Assembly (NCBI RefSeq): GCF_002443255.2 | Contig: NW_019211455.1 | Coordinates: forward strand, 25,460,479 to 25,524,478 | Reading direction: 5' to 3' | DNA: 64,000 nt | DNA from: Varroa destructor | Taxonomy: Eukaryota; Arthropoda; Arachnida; Mesostigmata; Varroidae | Shown here: piece after piece, positions 14,381-26,219 of the stretch | How the letters are laid out: each line of letters starts with the position of its first letter | Position numbering within the stretch: position 1 is the first letter of the stretch | Position numbers and translations under genes: made by a program | The notes under the pieces: generated by a model | Database searches by the model: none | Seen by the model: only the letters and a program-made list of their open reading frames with translations | Told to the model about the DNA's origin: nothing

Positions 14381-14751
14381 ATACGCAAACAGGGCACGTT
14401 TTTGAAGTCCGTTACAAGATCGTGCATCCCTGCGCCGCATTATGCACATGAGACTTACGACGATGTACGACTTGCGACAGCTATGTTCGCAGGTGTGACG
14501 AGCACAACGAACTGCGAAGAAATGCCGCCACTGCAGTTCCCGCATCCTGGAACTTTGACCAGCGGCAGTGCACTCAGTCCTGGGGCATCGGGAGGGGTGC
14601 CGTATTGTGGACCAAGCGGGGCCAAAACTCCGCCAGGACCCGCCGGCACAACTGGGCCCCTACGCATACCGCATATACATCTACCTGCCTCGAAAATACG
14701 AAATCCCCATCCGCTCTCAGACGAGGAAGGCGATGATGACGGACCTATTCA
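14381..14751 (+). CDS. Candidate coding exon, Pro/Gly-rich with an acidic end (gene unknown)
   Basis: An open frame runs from 14,381 (after a TAA at 14,378-14,380) to CAA/GTGAGT, a consensus splice donor at 14,751/14,752 in phase 0; the frame stops about 20 bases into the intron. The last 75 codons are markedly GC-richer than the flanks. They encode a low-complexity Pro/Gly/Ser/Thr-rich stretch followed by the acidic cluster SDEEGDDDGPIQ. Such a segment is typical of a disordered cytoplasmic or nuclear region. The 5' limit is uncertain: acceptor-like AGs occur at about 14,493 (TTCGCAG) and 14,537 (CACTGCAG), so the exon may start there. Composition and donor support a real exon; the protein is not recognisable and no partner exon is secure. 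Confidence 0.5.
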
Positions 14752-16774
14752 AGTGAGTACTATTTATGACTAAGAAATGTAGCGCGAAACGATTCAAAGT
14801 TATATTAGGAATATAAGCAAAAAGCTTAACGCATGTTTATATTTCATGTAAATTTTTCACATTCTACCTAAAGTTAGAATAATTGAAACTTCAAATCTAA
14901 AAGGTTCACTAGATACAGTCTAATAACTTACCCCGTTTGGCTACATTTGATATGCAAGTGTACAGCATCGAATGAGCCCTATTTGTCTATCAAAGATGCT
15001 ACATAACAAAATAGCAATTAACACTAGGTACTACTTTTCTGTAACACGTACCTGATGCTTTATTTATCCGCAATTCGAGCGATTATTTCAACTAGGTCAT
15101 AATAAATTCATTCAAGTTACGCAGGCTGAACATTGTCTTAATACTAAACCGGTATAATATAATCCGGTTTTCATTACGCGAGATTTATTCCCCTTCTCGT
15201 GTATACTTTTATCATACATTTGAGGAGGCGAACATTTTTCTCCGTGGAAAAGGCTTAGAAAGAATTTGGGAAAGCTTTAGGCGGAAAGATCTGCTTAAAC
15301 GGGATCCGGCGCTTGTCAATCTGTTAATCTATTAAGCAATACAAAAGGGACCGTGGAAATAGAAAAAAAAGAAAATGATTTATACACCGGTTTTATCTAA
15401 TCTGCTCCAGTTTCTCCGGTAGTTTATCATCGGAGTTAATCTTACACAAACATCCATCAGTGGTTCTCCGGTGTGTTTATATACGGTATAAGGGTTCGTC
15501 TGAACGAAACCAGACCTTGGCTATTATTTACTTTCAGCAGTTTCTCAAATATTTCGTGTATTAAAGAAATAACTATTTACTTTTACGAGGCTAAAGAGAA
15601 AAACAAAAAAGCATCGTTGAACAATTATTTAAAGATATACCATTTGCCTGACTTTGCCGGCCACTCGCTAACTTAGCCCTGATAGGGTGGACGACGCAAG
15701 CCGGTTGACGTGTGAGCCAACCTTCTCACTGTAACAATAACTCCTATTCGTTTATATGATGACGGGAATACAATGAATGCAGCTTTAGGCGCTGTGCTAA
15801 AGTTTTAACCCACTCAATGACTATCTGCCGCGCATGGAACGGTTTGGTAAGGTGCTCTCTTTTCTAACCGTTGAAAGAGGTGTTCCAATAGCGACAACAA
15901 TATATCATACATAACACAAATGCACTGTTTTACAGTTAAGACTAACTAGCGCTGCTGGGTTTGGGAACTATCGTGGGCTCACAAATTTTCCCGAAGCCCA
16001 TAGCCAGGTCTTTGTATTAGGTAAGTTGAATATACAACTACGAGTTTATTAAATGGACTCGACTTTCTTTGGCTCTATAAATACACGAATACAAAACTCA
16101 ACAATGAGCTTCTTACACTGAACAAAGTTTCCAGATTTTCTTTATCGCAGAAACGATCTTCGGTTGGGTAGGAATTTTTCTCTACATCGTACGCTACTTA
16201 TCCTAATTAACTGGCACACTTGTACTTTGCCCTCTCGCGAAGATTAATAGTCATAATACATACATACTTGTGGCAAACAATTGAACAAAGCATTATCTTT
16301 GACGAAAAAGACAAACTGGTAAAAGTGGCAATTTTCAATGCGTGCTTATTCGGTGCAGTTCTAAGCTTCGTGAGTAAAAGCCTAGTTCGTCAGGGAGCTT
16401 TTGCGCTAAGAGGAAGAAAAGCATCGAATCCTGGGTATGCTTGAACGGTTCGCCCACCTTAAGTTACTTCAACTGAATTGTTCAACCAAATTGATACACT
16501 TACCGTTTACTTAATTTGTTTATACCTAGGCGAGGAGCTCTAATTCGTCGACAAGTTCCCAGGTTTGCTTTGTCCACCAAATGCTAAACCATTCATATTG
16601 AACCCCCGAAAAAATCCATCGTAAAATTTCTTCGACCACTGTCAACGTACGACGTTTGTACGCAAACTCTGCTGACGTGAATAATCAGAGAGCTTCATGG
16701 ATGACCATAGAATTATTGAGTGGAACTTTATTTGTGAACGTGATTGTGGCATTTTAGTTTCAGGTATATCAGTG

Positions 16775-16807
16775 TCTTCTTCTTCTTCTTCTTCTTCTTG
16801 TTCTTCT
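16775..16807. repeat. (TCT)n microsatellite
   Basis: About eight TCT units, then one interruption (TTG) and two more. Confidence 0.9.
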
Positions 16808-17671
16808 GTGATCACCTGACCATTCGATCAACACCTAGCAAATGATTTTTAGATACAATAGCCCAGAAGGCAATTTACAATGGTCAACGATAATATTAGA
16901 TAGATCGTGATGGCTTCTGTCGCGAGTCGGTTACGAAGCCCAACGGAGAATAGCAATTCATGGTGACCGTCTAGTGTGGCACGCTGACAATCTCTGACGC
17001 TGATATGCTGGCAGCTGATTCAGGAAGGAAGACGACCTGATTCAAAATAACAAGTTGCTTCTTTGGCGATATTGCAAAAGCGGCGGACTCAGTGAAGTAC
17101 CATTGAGCTGTAAATACCAATGGTAGTCGGTCATATCGGCAGTCGCGCAAATCTGAAAGGATGAACGAAACAAACATTGGACGATCTGCGTATGGGTTGG
17201 TCAGTTCTTTGAAACAGATACACTTACTAGTATAATCGTTTTGCTTAACGACAGACGGTACGAAGATTGTCGACATCGATAGCGTCGTTGCTTATACAGC
17301 TCTCGTACGAAGTAGTGCTTGTATTGACTGCGGAACTTAGCAGGGAGGAACTGTTTTAAGTAGAATTTCTACAATCCATATGCTTTTTTACTCATCTAGT
17401 TTCGAAATGCGCTTGAAGAGCTACTGCACAATCGTATTGGGAACATTGGTAATCGAACAGGCATAGCCAAAGACCGTTATAAGCTCGTCTAGCGTTTTAT
17501 AATAACACTCCTTCGACGCGTACTAAATGCATGTATATATATCCATGGCTGGAATATAATATTCGCAGGATAAATCGATAGGTTTCAGCCATTTTAAATT
17601 TTTTAAATGGCGTCTCGGTTCTCGAAACGGACATGTGAGCAAAGGTGTATACCGCGTAGCTTACGTACGAC

Positions 17672-17694
17672 TTTTTTTTTTTTTTTTTTTTTTT
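17672..17694. repeat. Poly-T tract, 23 bases
   Basis: Uninterrupted T run. It could be the poly-A tail of a minus-strand retrocopy, but no coding remnant or target duplication is visible beside it. Confidence 0.9.
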
Positions 17695-17909
17695 GTTATA
17701 TAACCCTATTTCATACGCGGAGTAAGACACTATTCCTACATCGAGAGCTATTCTCTGAAAGCTTTTTAGATCACTGTACGACATCGAAGCGGGTTACCTC
17801 TGTTTAGGTCAAGCCAGTGGGTCCTACGTACGTTTTCGGTCGTCTTTCTTACCAACAGGTTCATTATTACAACCTTTTCGTCGACAAGTATGTAGTTTAG
17901 ATTTGATGT

Positions 17910-17975
17910 GCTCATATATATATATCCATAAGTAGATCAGAAGCTCATATATGTATATTCCTAAGTAGATCAGAA
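17910..17975. repeat. Two tandem copies of a 33-bp unit
   Basis: 17,910-17,942 and 17,943-17,975 are adjacent copies starting GCTCATATAT and ending AAGTAGATCAGAA, differing at three positions. It is a recent small tandem duplication in non-coding DNA. Confidence 0.8.
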
Positions 17976-19278
17976 GCGGCGGCCATATAAAGCGTCCAAG
18001 AAACAATATTATCGTCGTCCATATTGAGCACAAGCTATGTGATCATTCTACGAGGAATTATAAACAAATCATCTATCGTAGGAAATAGAAGCAATTGCTT
18101 ATCAGGACCCTGTAGTGAAGTTCAGTACATAAACTTCACTATCTTGGTGTACACATTGCCACATAAAGCATAGGGATTAGGTAGGATAGCTCAGTGACGT
18201 AAAAAAAGCATAATTGGCTATTATACTAATCGAAGATGGCGTCGAACTCGTTCTATAAACGCTGTAAAATGCACGAACAGAAATATCTTTGACATTTTTT
18301 TTTTCTGCATGATACTAACGGGTCCGTAAAAGTTGCAGTAATCCGAGTAAAGAGGTCGAGCCAGTTGGACGTCGATGTCCATCGATAGATTTTCTGAACT
18401 AGAAAATGAATTATAGTTTTAATTTTTCATAGAAAAAAAAAAAGTCGATTGTCTCGGCCTAAGCTCAGGTAGATCTACATATTTTCCACTGAGCCTTATA
18501 TGTAACCATGTATTATCTATCAAAACATTTATTCTCGCTGGTTCTCTAGCTAGCATGCAGACGGAACTTTTCGTGTTGCAGTGTTATAAATTTTCTTTTT
18601 TCTTCTTTCTCAATTAATGGCCAAGTTGTTTCAGGAGGAACTTTTAGGAGTGCGTGCTTCAATCCCTGTTCGTGTCGAAGACTCACAACGGCAACTTGAT
18701 TCGACCGTGTAGAAGGCAGAAAGTTGAATACAAGGGAAAGGATAGCGTTACATGCCAGCTTAGACAGTGTATCATATCTGCCTAATTCTTACCACCTACC
18801 CATATGTTTAGTGCTATGGCTATCTGTATTATTGTTATAGTCATTATGATTGTGAAGATACGAGTCTCTCCGCTTCCCTGCTCCATTTCGGTGTGCCAAA
18901 TCGGATGGCCTGCGCGTATTCACGATGAAATATACTGTGTATTATTGCTATAACAATGTATGTATCACTTTTACACTGGTACTTTTTAATGGTGACGACA
19001 ATAGATGTCGTTGCCGTCAGTATATATAATAAAGAGATGGACGTCTTGGGTGTAACAACAGTAATTACAACGGTGGCACATCGCTTACTATTCTATATTA
19101 TTCATAGCGATGTATATATACTGTACGTTCTTCATTGTACAATAACCATAAATTATATATATTAGTGACAAGACAAATTGGGCAAACGACATACACTATG
19201 ATAATACGTGTTTCTTCCAAAACAATTCAGCAAAATAACAACGACGAGAAAATTTTTATTGATATCGTAAATACACGC

Positions 19279-19282
19279 GCGC

Positions 19283-19317
<35 letters not shown>
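19279..19317. repeat. (CA)n microsatellite
   Basis: About 19 CA dinucleotides preceded by CGCGCGCACACG, suggesting point changes at the 5' edge. Confidence 0.95.
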
Positions 19318-19321
<4 letters not shown>

Positions 19322-19844
19322 CCAAGGAATCCACAGGTCCAAATTGAGACAAATAACTGTATATAGATATACGCCACTTTAGATCGAATAATGTACGCAA
19401 GTTCTTTGACAGTTACAGCTTTTATTCCAGGATTCTGCTAGCAGATAAGGTCAACATCCCCTCTGCGCTAGACAAACCCGTAACCTGCTTCGAACTAGTC
19501 CGTTCCTTGTATTTACGAGACCCGAATATAAAAGAGATAAAATATAATATACTATTGGGAGATTCTATGAAATAAGTGAAACGCGACGTGGCATAATAAT
19601 TAAGAGAGTTGACGGAGAGATAAGAAGGGTATTTAAATAAACGATCGCAACTTTACTAGCACTGTATACGGCTTTTCTGCTTTTTGGTACTAACGGGGTA
19701 GCGCTTATGTAGTGATATGAATTGGGAAGGCCAACCATCATCGGGATTATATATTGCGTATGAGAATACTAAAAGCATAACTTTACTAAGACAAACCTTT
19801 TTCAATCAGAATATAATATGAAGTACCGAAGTACATTTACTGCC

Positions 19845-19847
<3 letters not shown>

Positions 19848-19880
<33 letters not shown>
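19848..19880. repeat. (GA)16 microsatellite
   Basis: Uninterrupted AG/GA dinucleotides, 33 bases. Confidence 0.95.
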
Positions 19881-19882
<2 letters not shown>

Positions 19883-20466
19883 TTCAGTTCAAACTTTAAC
19901 GACTTAATTCACAGGCGACGCATACTGCCCATAGTACTGTAGTACCAAAATTAATTTTGTACCTATACAGTTAATGAGATATGTACTTTCCGTGTTATGT
20001 AGATTTCAGTCAAATTTTGGTCTTCTTCCAATTTTCCGAAAACGGTGGATCCTATTGGAATACGTTTTATATCTAGATTGTGTATATACGAGTGCCCTAT
20101 CTATTGGTGCCCAACTCTCTCCCCAAAGAATATACATTTTTGCTCTTATTTCTTATATCTGTTCCTGCACGCTGATATAGTGATCGTAGTGTTTTTTTTT
20201 TATGTAGAATTCTATTTTTGGTAATCAAAACACCTCTTGCAATCATTTGCACTTTCTTTTTTTACTTGCTGATAAAACGAACCTGCCTACAGGTGGCGAC
20301 CCAAATCATAAACACTGATCATGAGGCATTGTGTAGGCCTGTAGCAGGCGTCTTACGAGCCGCTTTTGGGTGGGGTGGGGGTGGAGAGCGGCTGCTGGAT
20401 CTTCTAGTTGAGAAAAGGTTTTCGGGCGTTAGACGCTACGTTGGTATGTCTTTACATAGTGTTAAC

Positions 20467-20482
20467 ATGCATGCATGCATGC
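20467..20482. repeat. (ATGC)4 microsatellite
   Basis: Four ATGC units; self-complementary. Confidence 0.85.
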
Positions 20483-22555
20483 AAATTTCGTATCAAGAAC
20501 TGAAGTTATTTAGCAAACGCGTATATTGATTTCGCATATATCGATATAAGCTGCACGATTTTCCATATTTTTTCCTGGTTTCAGTAAATTGCAGAAAAGC
20601 AAAAAAGTTGGGCAGAGTGTCAATAAGTATCTCAATCACTATGCTTTCTCGAAAACCTATGCTATCAAGATAGCGAAATTAAATTTTGCACCAGCTTGGC
20701 ATTTTTCGAAAATTCAAAAATCCATAAAAACAGTGAAATTTGTAAATAAATAAAACTTTTTTTTTACACAGATTCATAAACTCAGTCTAATTGACTGAAG
20801 GGGAACATGTGATTATTCATTAACCTATGAAATATTCGCAGTACCATCACTATTCCCATTGGTAGTGCTATCTTTAGCATCGTTTGGCTTTCGTTGGAAG
20901 TATTATGACTGCTACTAATTGAAGCAATATGTATGTATATTATCGACCGTTGCGATAATCGTGTCAATATCCTTGCAGACGTTGGCCGGATCTGACAGTT
21001 GTGTGATCATGTAGATATCGATTTCGGATACGTTTCGCCGCATTGAGCAGCTGCCGCAAGGCATGCCAATGCACAGTGACATACAATGGGCGTCATGCCG
21101 AGACGGAACAAGATAAAATGGGAGTTTCCATTTGACGATCGGTCTCATTCTAAGAACTTTCCTCTCCTGTATCTCTTAAATCCACTTTACTCCGTGCCAG
21201 AGCCCTGCTAGTTGACCTGACGAGCTACTGTATATTGGTAGCGTGGACCTTTTACAGAGTCTTGTCGGCTTTCGTTGCTCCATCCTTATTGAATATCAGA
21301 GGCAAAGGAGAAATCAACTTTGTGACGTATCGGAAAACTCCAGGTTGGGGTGCCCAACAAAGCCGCCAGTATATAACCGATCGGTCTAGGCGCTTTATTA
21401 ATGAGCAGAATACTTCTTGAAATAAGCTCAAGATCCGGGACAACACCGTTAAATATGCATTGTTAGTCGTGTAGAAATAGAATATTGTTTTGGATCTACG
21501 CTTTACATTGCGTTCACCTAGTAACTAGTAGTTCTAGTAACACCTCTTACCCCCCAGCTGAATGTGTCCTAAATAAATAGAGCAGATTAGATACCGTAGT
21601 TGGCTTAGCAAGGCAATTTTACAGCGAACTATACGGTGGGTGTCTTCTGCTGCACGTATTTATCGGAAACAAACGACTATTTCGTGGTAATGTAACGTCA
21701 TTACATCGGTTCATGCATCGATGTATACATGTAGGTATGTTTTTCCTGCCAGGGTACTCACGTTCACAACAGGACCGTAATGATATACATTGCTGTCAGT
21801 TTGAGCGAAAATAATGCGTTTTCGTTGCATTGGGAACTTCAGAATAGAACAAAGCAGAACAGTGAATGTTTACGAAGTTAATGATAGATCTTGTATCAAT
21901 AACGTATGCTAAGTCACTTAGGATCATTTTCTAAATTTTCCAAAAAGTTGTGAATTGTTGGTGATGGGGAAAAGCGCATTATTCTTAATGCTGCATTTCC
22001 CAGTTGGATAATAAAATCAGTCGATGACCTTTCACGGGTACGACCGGTATCATTTCTGTAGCCCAGAAGAGATGTTTTCTTGCCGTATCGAGGTAGGTAG
22101 GACAAGGCAAGATATTCACACAGTTGAATCGTCATCATAAATATCCCATCTACACAATTAAGGACAGGCATTCCTCACTCGTATGAGCTAATAAAGCCAG
22201 AATAGCGCTCTGTTAACTAGAAGCCCCTCTTAGTAGAAATGCGGAAGGAGGCTACCGTAGGATGGGGAGGGGGTAGAGGTCTTCCGTTGGTTGCTGTCGT
22301 TTAAGCGTCGCAAAGCCTTTTCGGTATACTTTTCATGACTTCGACACAACAAAGCAATTCTGTCCTTTGCTTTGACAGTCGCACACACGAATGCTAGCTG
22401 ACCAGTGTAATAGGCACTATATCGTTACTTAATTCTTTTTTCATGTGTATCCAGGCTAGCAATGCCCTTAATTAACCAAACTGGACCGAATATGCGCCGC
22501 AAACGGACGATCTCATCCAACTAACCTTCTACTTGGGCTCACTAACGGCTCTCAG

Positions 22556-22634
22556 TCGCATCGCTCAGTGTCTGTGTCTGCCAAGCTGATGAGCCTGAGT
22601 GGGTTTAAGCAAAAGGACACTCCAAAAATAACCA
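22556..22634 (+). CDS. Candidate small exon, 26 codons (gene unknown)
   Basis: It is bounded by an acceptor-like GGCTCTCAG/TCGCAT and a strong donor ACCA/GTGAGTAC. Read in phase 0 it encodes SHRSVSVSAKLMSLSGFKQK followed by DTPKIT, leaving phase 1. It is Ser/Lys-rich, as in a regulatory segment. An internal ATG at 22,589 could instead make this a first coding exon. Its phase-0 start is compatible with the phase-0 donor at 14,751 on the same strand, which would give an intron of about 7.8 kb. Short open segments with good splice signals also arise by chance. Confidence 0.3.
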
Positions 22635-25600
22635 GTGAGTACAACAACTTGTTCATTTCTATTATTGAGACTTGAAAGCTCTCTGATCAATGAAGGTGGC
22701 CGATTCGCGACTACGATCATCACGACAACTTAAGACGAAGAACAGCCACGAGTCAGCCTTGGATGGAACTAACCACACGCCGGAGTCGTCTCTCAATTCC
22801 CCATTGACGGTTACTGCCAATCTATATAGCTTACCTCGCGCTACAGGCCAGTGGCAAAAATACTGTGGCATCGAGTAGCTCGCAGATTGACTTCTTCCTA
22901 TGCTGCCGGGAAATAAAACGGACCACCGTAGTACAGCAAGTAGATGACAACATTAAAAAAAACATGCTTCCGCTTGAAAAATGTTCATACTCTTAGTGAT
23001 GGGGGATAAGAGGTCAAATCTCACTATGCAGGAGTGTGATGGTTGACAATGTCTATAGAGACACAGCGCTGGTTCGCGGTTTATTACCCTAAGGGCGTCG
23101 GATATGGCGTCAACACAGAACGGATACAATCGAGAGAAATGTTGCCCAATTTCAGTAACTAGCAAAAGAAGCTGCTTCTGCAAATGCACAGTTAGAAACA
23201 ACCAGGTTAGGCATAACGAGGGTTATGTATAAAGGCGCTAAAAGAAGTCAGAGGTTTTTCTCTCCACGAGCCCTTCACTGGCATTATGCCCCATGTATTA
23301 TAATAATAACTTCGCACAGTATTATCTGTTTGCGGTAGGATAGGTTAGGATAGGTAGAGGAACTTTGAATTGTTCTCTATGTATTATTCCAGAAGGCGTA
23401 ACCAAGGGTAGGCCTAAATAGTACGCAGAAACTATCTTTACTTGATTTCAACTCAGATGGAGTTAATAGTTTTGTGTGTAATAACTTCGAGATAGCCAAC
23501 ATTTTACAAACCTGTACATAGATAGGCTCACCACGAGTTCGAACCAACGACTAGGCCTCAACTCGGCGCAAAGATCCCTGCACAAATATCTGAGCCTGCT
23601 CTGCTCCTGCACTTGTGTGCTATTACGTTGTCAGAGGATCTGCCGACTGGAAAAAGAAGACTTTTATTATAACAGGTTGGCAGTGAAACGTATTAGCCCT
23701 GCGACGTTTGCGTCTTTTTCAAGCAGTCGGAAATTGTATGAGATGATCTATTGCGACTGCCATCTCGGTTGCTGCTATTTCCTAACAAAATTTGTAACGT
23801 TATATTGGGATTTGTTTTGTAGCCAATTGTCGAAACAAGCGTCTATCGGGAGCAACGGCTTGCTGACCAAATGTGTTTTTTTTTTGCTGCACCCTTCTTG
23901 CTGATGTAAACCCATCGTTTCTAGCCAAAGGGGGTAGTAAATAGTAAACGGATAGTAATAGTTGTGCTCCTTTTTTCTGGACATTCTAGTTATTTCGAAG
24001 CGATGAGTCTTTGCTGATCAGACGTTGCCTCGGTGCTCTAGTTGCTGCACTCCGGCGAACGAAGGACAGGTGGTTCCAATTGGCTAAGTATCCAAAGTGT
24101 ATCGGTGGTTCATAAGGTAACATACATAAAGTCCGGATAAAAACGATCGTTGGCTACCTATAAGCGTACGGAGTGAGTCGTTTGTAACCCAAACGGTAGA
24201 AACGATTCTACGAATACACAAAAACGCTCCAGCGAACAGAGATGTGACGCTAAGGTATAGGGGGGACAGGTGAACTGGGGAAAGTGGCAAAAAAGCAATG
24301 AGAACATGATGCAGTAGCACGAAAAATCCGAAAAGGGTCATGATTCCACGGCCGACCGTCGCCTTCGTACCTGTCTCACTGCTTTCGTATCAAACTCGAG
24401 ACGCGAAAAAGAAGAGAGAGACAAAGCGTCACAAAAAGCAAGCATCTATTTCTTCGTCGTTTTGTTATTTTCGCTTGACTAGCGTTGTCAGCAAAATTGC
24501 GAATCAAAGTTGTGCTCTATCGTCTTATTCTGTTCCGCTGCTTTTTTGCTGATACGCAGCTTATTTGAATGACTAATTCTTTCTACCTCTATCGCTTTAC
24601 AGTTTCTCCCCACTGCCGCGCTTAAAATACGCAAGCACATATCGATACACAAAGGAATAGCTCTCTCTTCTGTACTAGATCACTTCAACCACGTCTGTCT
24701 AGAGCGTCTATCCAAAGCTAGAGATGGACTGTTGCTTGACTTTTAGGCCTGGACCTCTTTTTACTTTACCCGATAACGCACGAATGCAAGCAAAGAGTTC
24801 AAACAAGTCATTCAAATCTTGCCTGCCTTAGCTCTTTGGCTTTCTGCTTACCGTCTGGAAACGCGTGCAAATTCTTTAAGGTTGAAGAAGCTTTCGCGTG
24901 CAGGGAGGTTATTGGGCCGTGGGGCCAACAGAGGCTTGGCGGAGATAGGACAAATCTTTTCATGCAAATCGCAAAGCTGACTGTGCGTTTTTCTGCCCTT
25001 TTCTCCCACCATTTGTTGCCAGAACCAGACTCAAATTTCGATATAGTCAGATCCTAGCTCTGTTACTGATCCTTCCTTCTGTATAGGCGCCAATATGAAT
25101 TGGCGTCGTGTCTCAGACAGAAGGAAGCTCAAAGAAAGAAAAAAACAAAATAAGAGAGGGAAATCGCAAAAGCAAAAGGATGGTAGAAAAAACCGGAGGA
25201 CCGGATCTGTTGAAAAGAATTGATTTTAAATTCCCATGGTATTTTAAACCGTTTCTCAGTTACGAAATCTTCTGATTCCCGCATAGTGACGGTGTTATCA
25301 ATTTCATGTGCGCTTTGAAAGACGCTCATGTCTGATCTTTTTTAAAAAAACAGTGGTGTTTTGTGCAATCGATGGACAGATATACTCTAGGGAGTGATGG
25401 TGCAGAATCTATTATCAGGAATGCTTCTGAAGTCTCAAAATCTTTACTTTTGCTGTCTAGGTTATCAATGTTTATTACCACGCTTTCTTTTAAGTCGCTT
25501 GTGGATTGCTTAAATGCAAACCTCGCCCAACATAGCCAGATTATGTAGGATTCCCGATCTGCAGTTTCCTCGGTGGTCCGATTTGGTGACCCAGTAAAGC

Positions 25601-26219
25601 CTCTCCCCTGCAAAGAAGTGCATGTGTATGTAAGGTGTTTGCAGGAGAGTTAGACGACCGGAAAAGCCAAGGCTGGCTACGCATGAGCATCCACTCCTAT
25701 CGAGAAAGCGAAAAGGGGAAAGGAGAAGAGAGAAAGGGACAGAGGTAAGAACAGATAGGTCATCCCATTGCGTTCGCCTGATCCAATAGACGCATAGGTT
25801 TCTCTATCTTAAGAACATCATCTACAAATTAACACATTTTCATTTGGATTTTTTCAAACGGTAATATCGTGGGGACCCGTTGGTCAACTGTCGGTAAGAA
25901 ACCCATTCTCCTTTCCAGCTCCACCCTAAGGATTCCAAAAACGATGGACTCCCAGAAATTGTGCTCAACCAAATAATTTACAGTTCCATTACAAACCTGC
26001 GAACAGCATCCGGTGACGTACCTACGCTAAACTTCTGACATGCTCTTTTTTTTTGTCCACCTGCTCAAATATCTTGTGGTTCATTCATATACCAGTGGAT
26101 CCCACGAAACCTATCTAGCGATCACAGTTACTCACCGAAAGAGATAAATCTAAGTGCTTCACCTGCTTTTGCTATAACTATTTGCTATTGTATATTACTT
26201 TTGGATTGCCCTCTTAAGT
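22635..26219. other. No gene recognised
   Basis: Mixed composition. A 62-codon frame beginning at ATG 22,690 is GC-richer than average but has no domain or splice context. The stretch 25,300-26,219 may contain the unrecognisable 3' part of the LINE, which ends somewhere here. Confidence 0.35.

Larger units (their letters stand above)
14752..22555. other. No secure gene; possibly an intron
   Basis: If the exon candidates at 14.4-14.75 kb and 22.6 kb belong together, this is one intron of about 7.8 kb. It holds most of the window's microsatellites (TCT, T, CA, GA, ATGC) and the 33-bp tandem duplication. Small exon-like segments at 15,936-16,020 and about 20,293-20,440 were considered and not accepted. 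Confidence 0.3.

Noticed and set aside
15936..16020. Exon-like segment between TTTTACAG and TATTAG/GTAAGT
   Set aside because: Good donor, but its phase-1 end conflicts with the 22,556 candidate and the 28-codon translation has no distinctive composition.
19135..19377. Open frames on both strands over the CA repeat
   Set aside because: They are open only because the (CA)n/(TG)n repeat has no stops.
20293..20440. Exon-like segment after CTGCCTACAG with frame VATQIINTDHEALCRPVAG
   Set aside because: Phase fits the 14,751 donor, but the donor (CGTTG/GTATGT) is weak, a GGGGTGGGGGTGG run dominates the composition, and no conserved feature is visible.
23334..23360. TTAGG-like motifs (GGTAGGATAGGTTAGGATAGG) suggesting arthropod telomere repeat
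   Set aside because: Only one true TTAGG unit among degenerate copies; no array.
23524..23597. tRNA-like segment on the minus strand: 7-bp end stem (AGGCTCA/TGAGCCT), 74 bases long, with GGTTCGAAC
   Set aside because: The putative T-arm cannot form a proper 5-bp stem and there is no recognisable D-arm or A box; probably coincidence or a long-dead tRNA-derived repeat.
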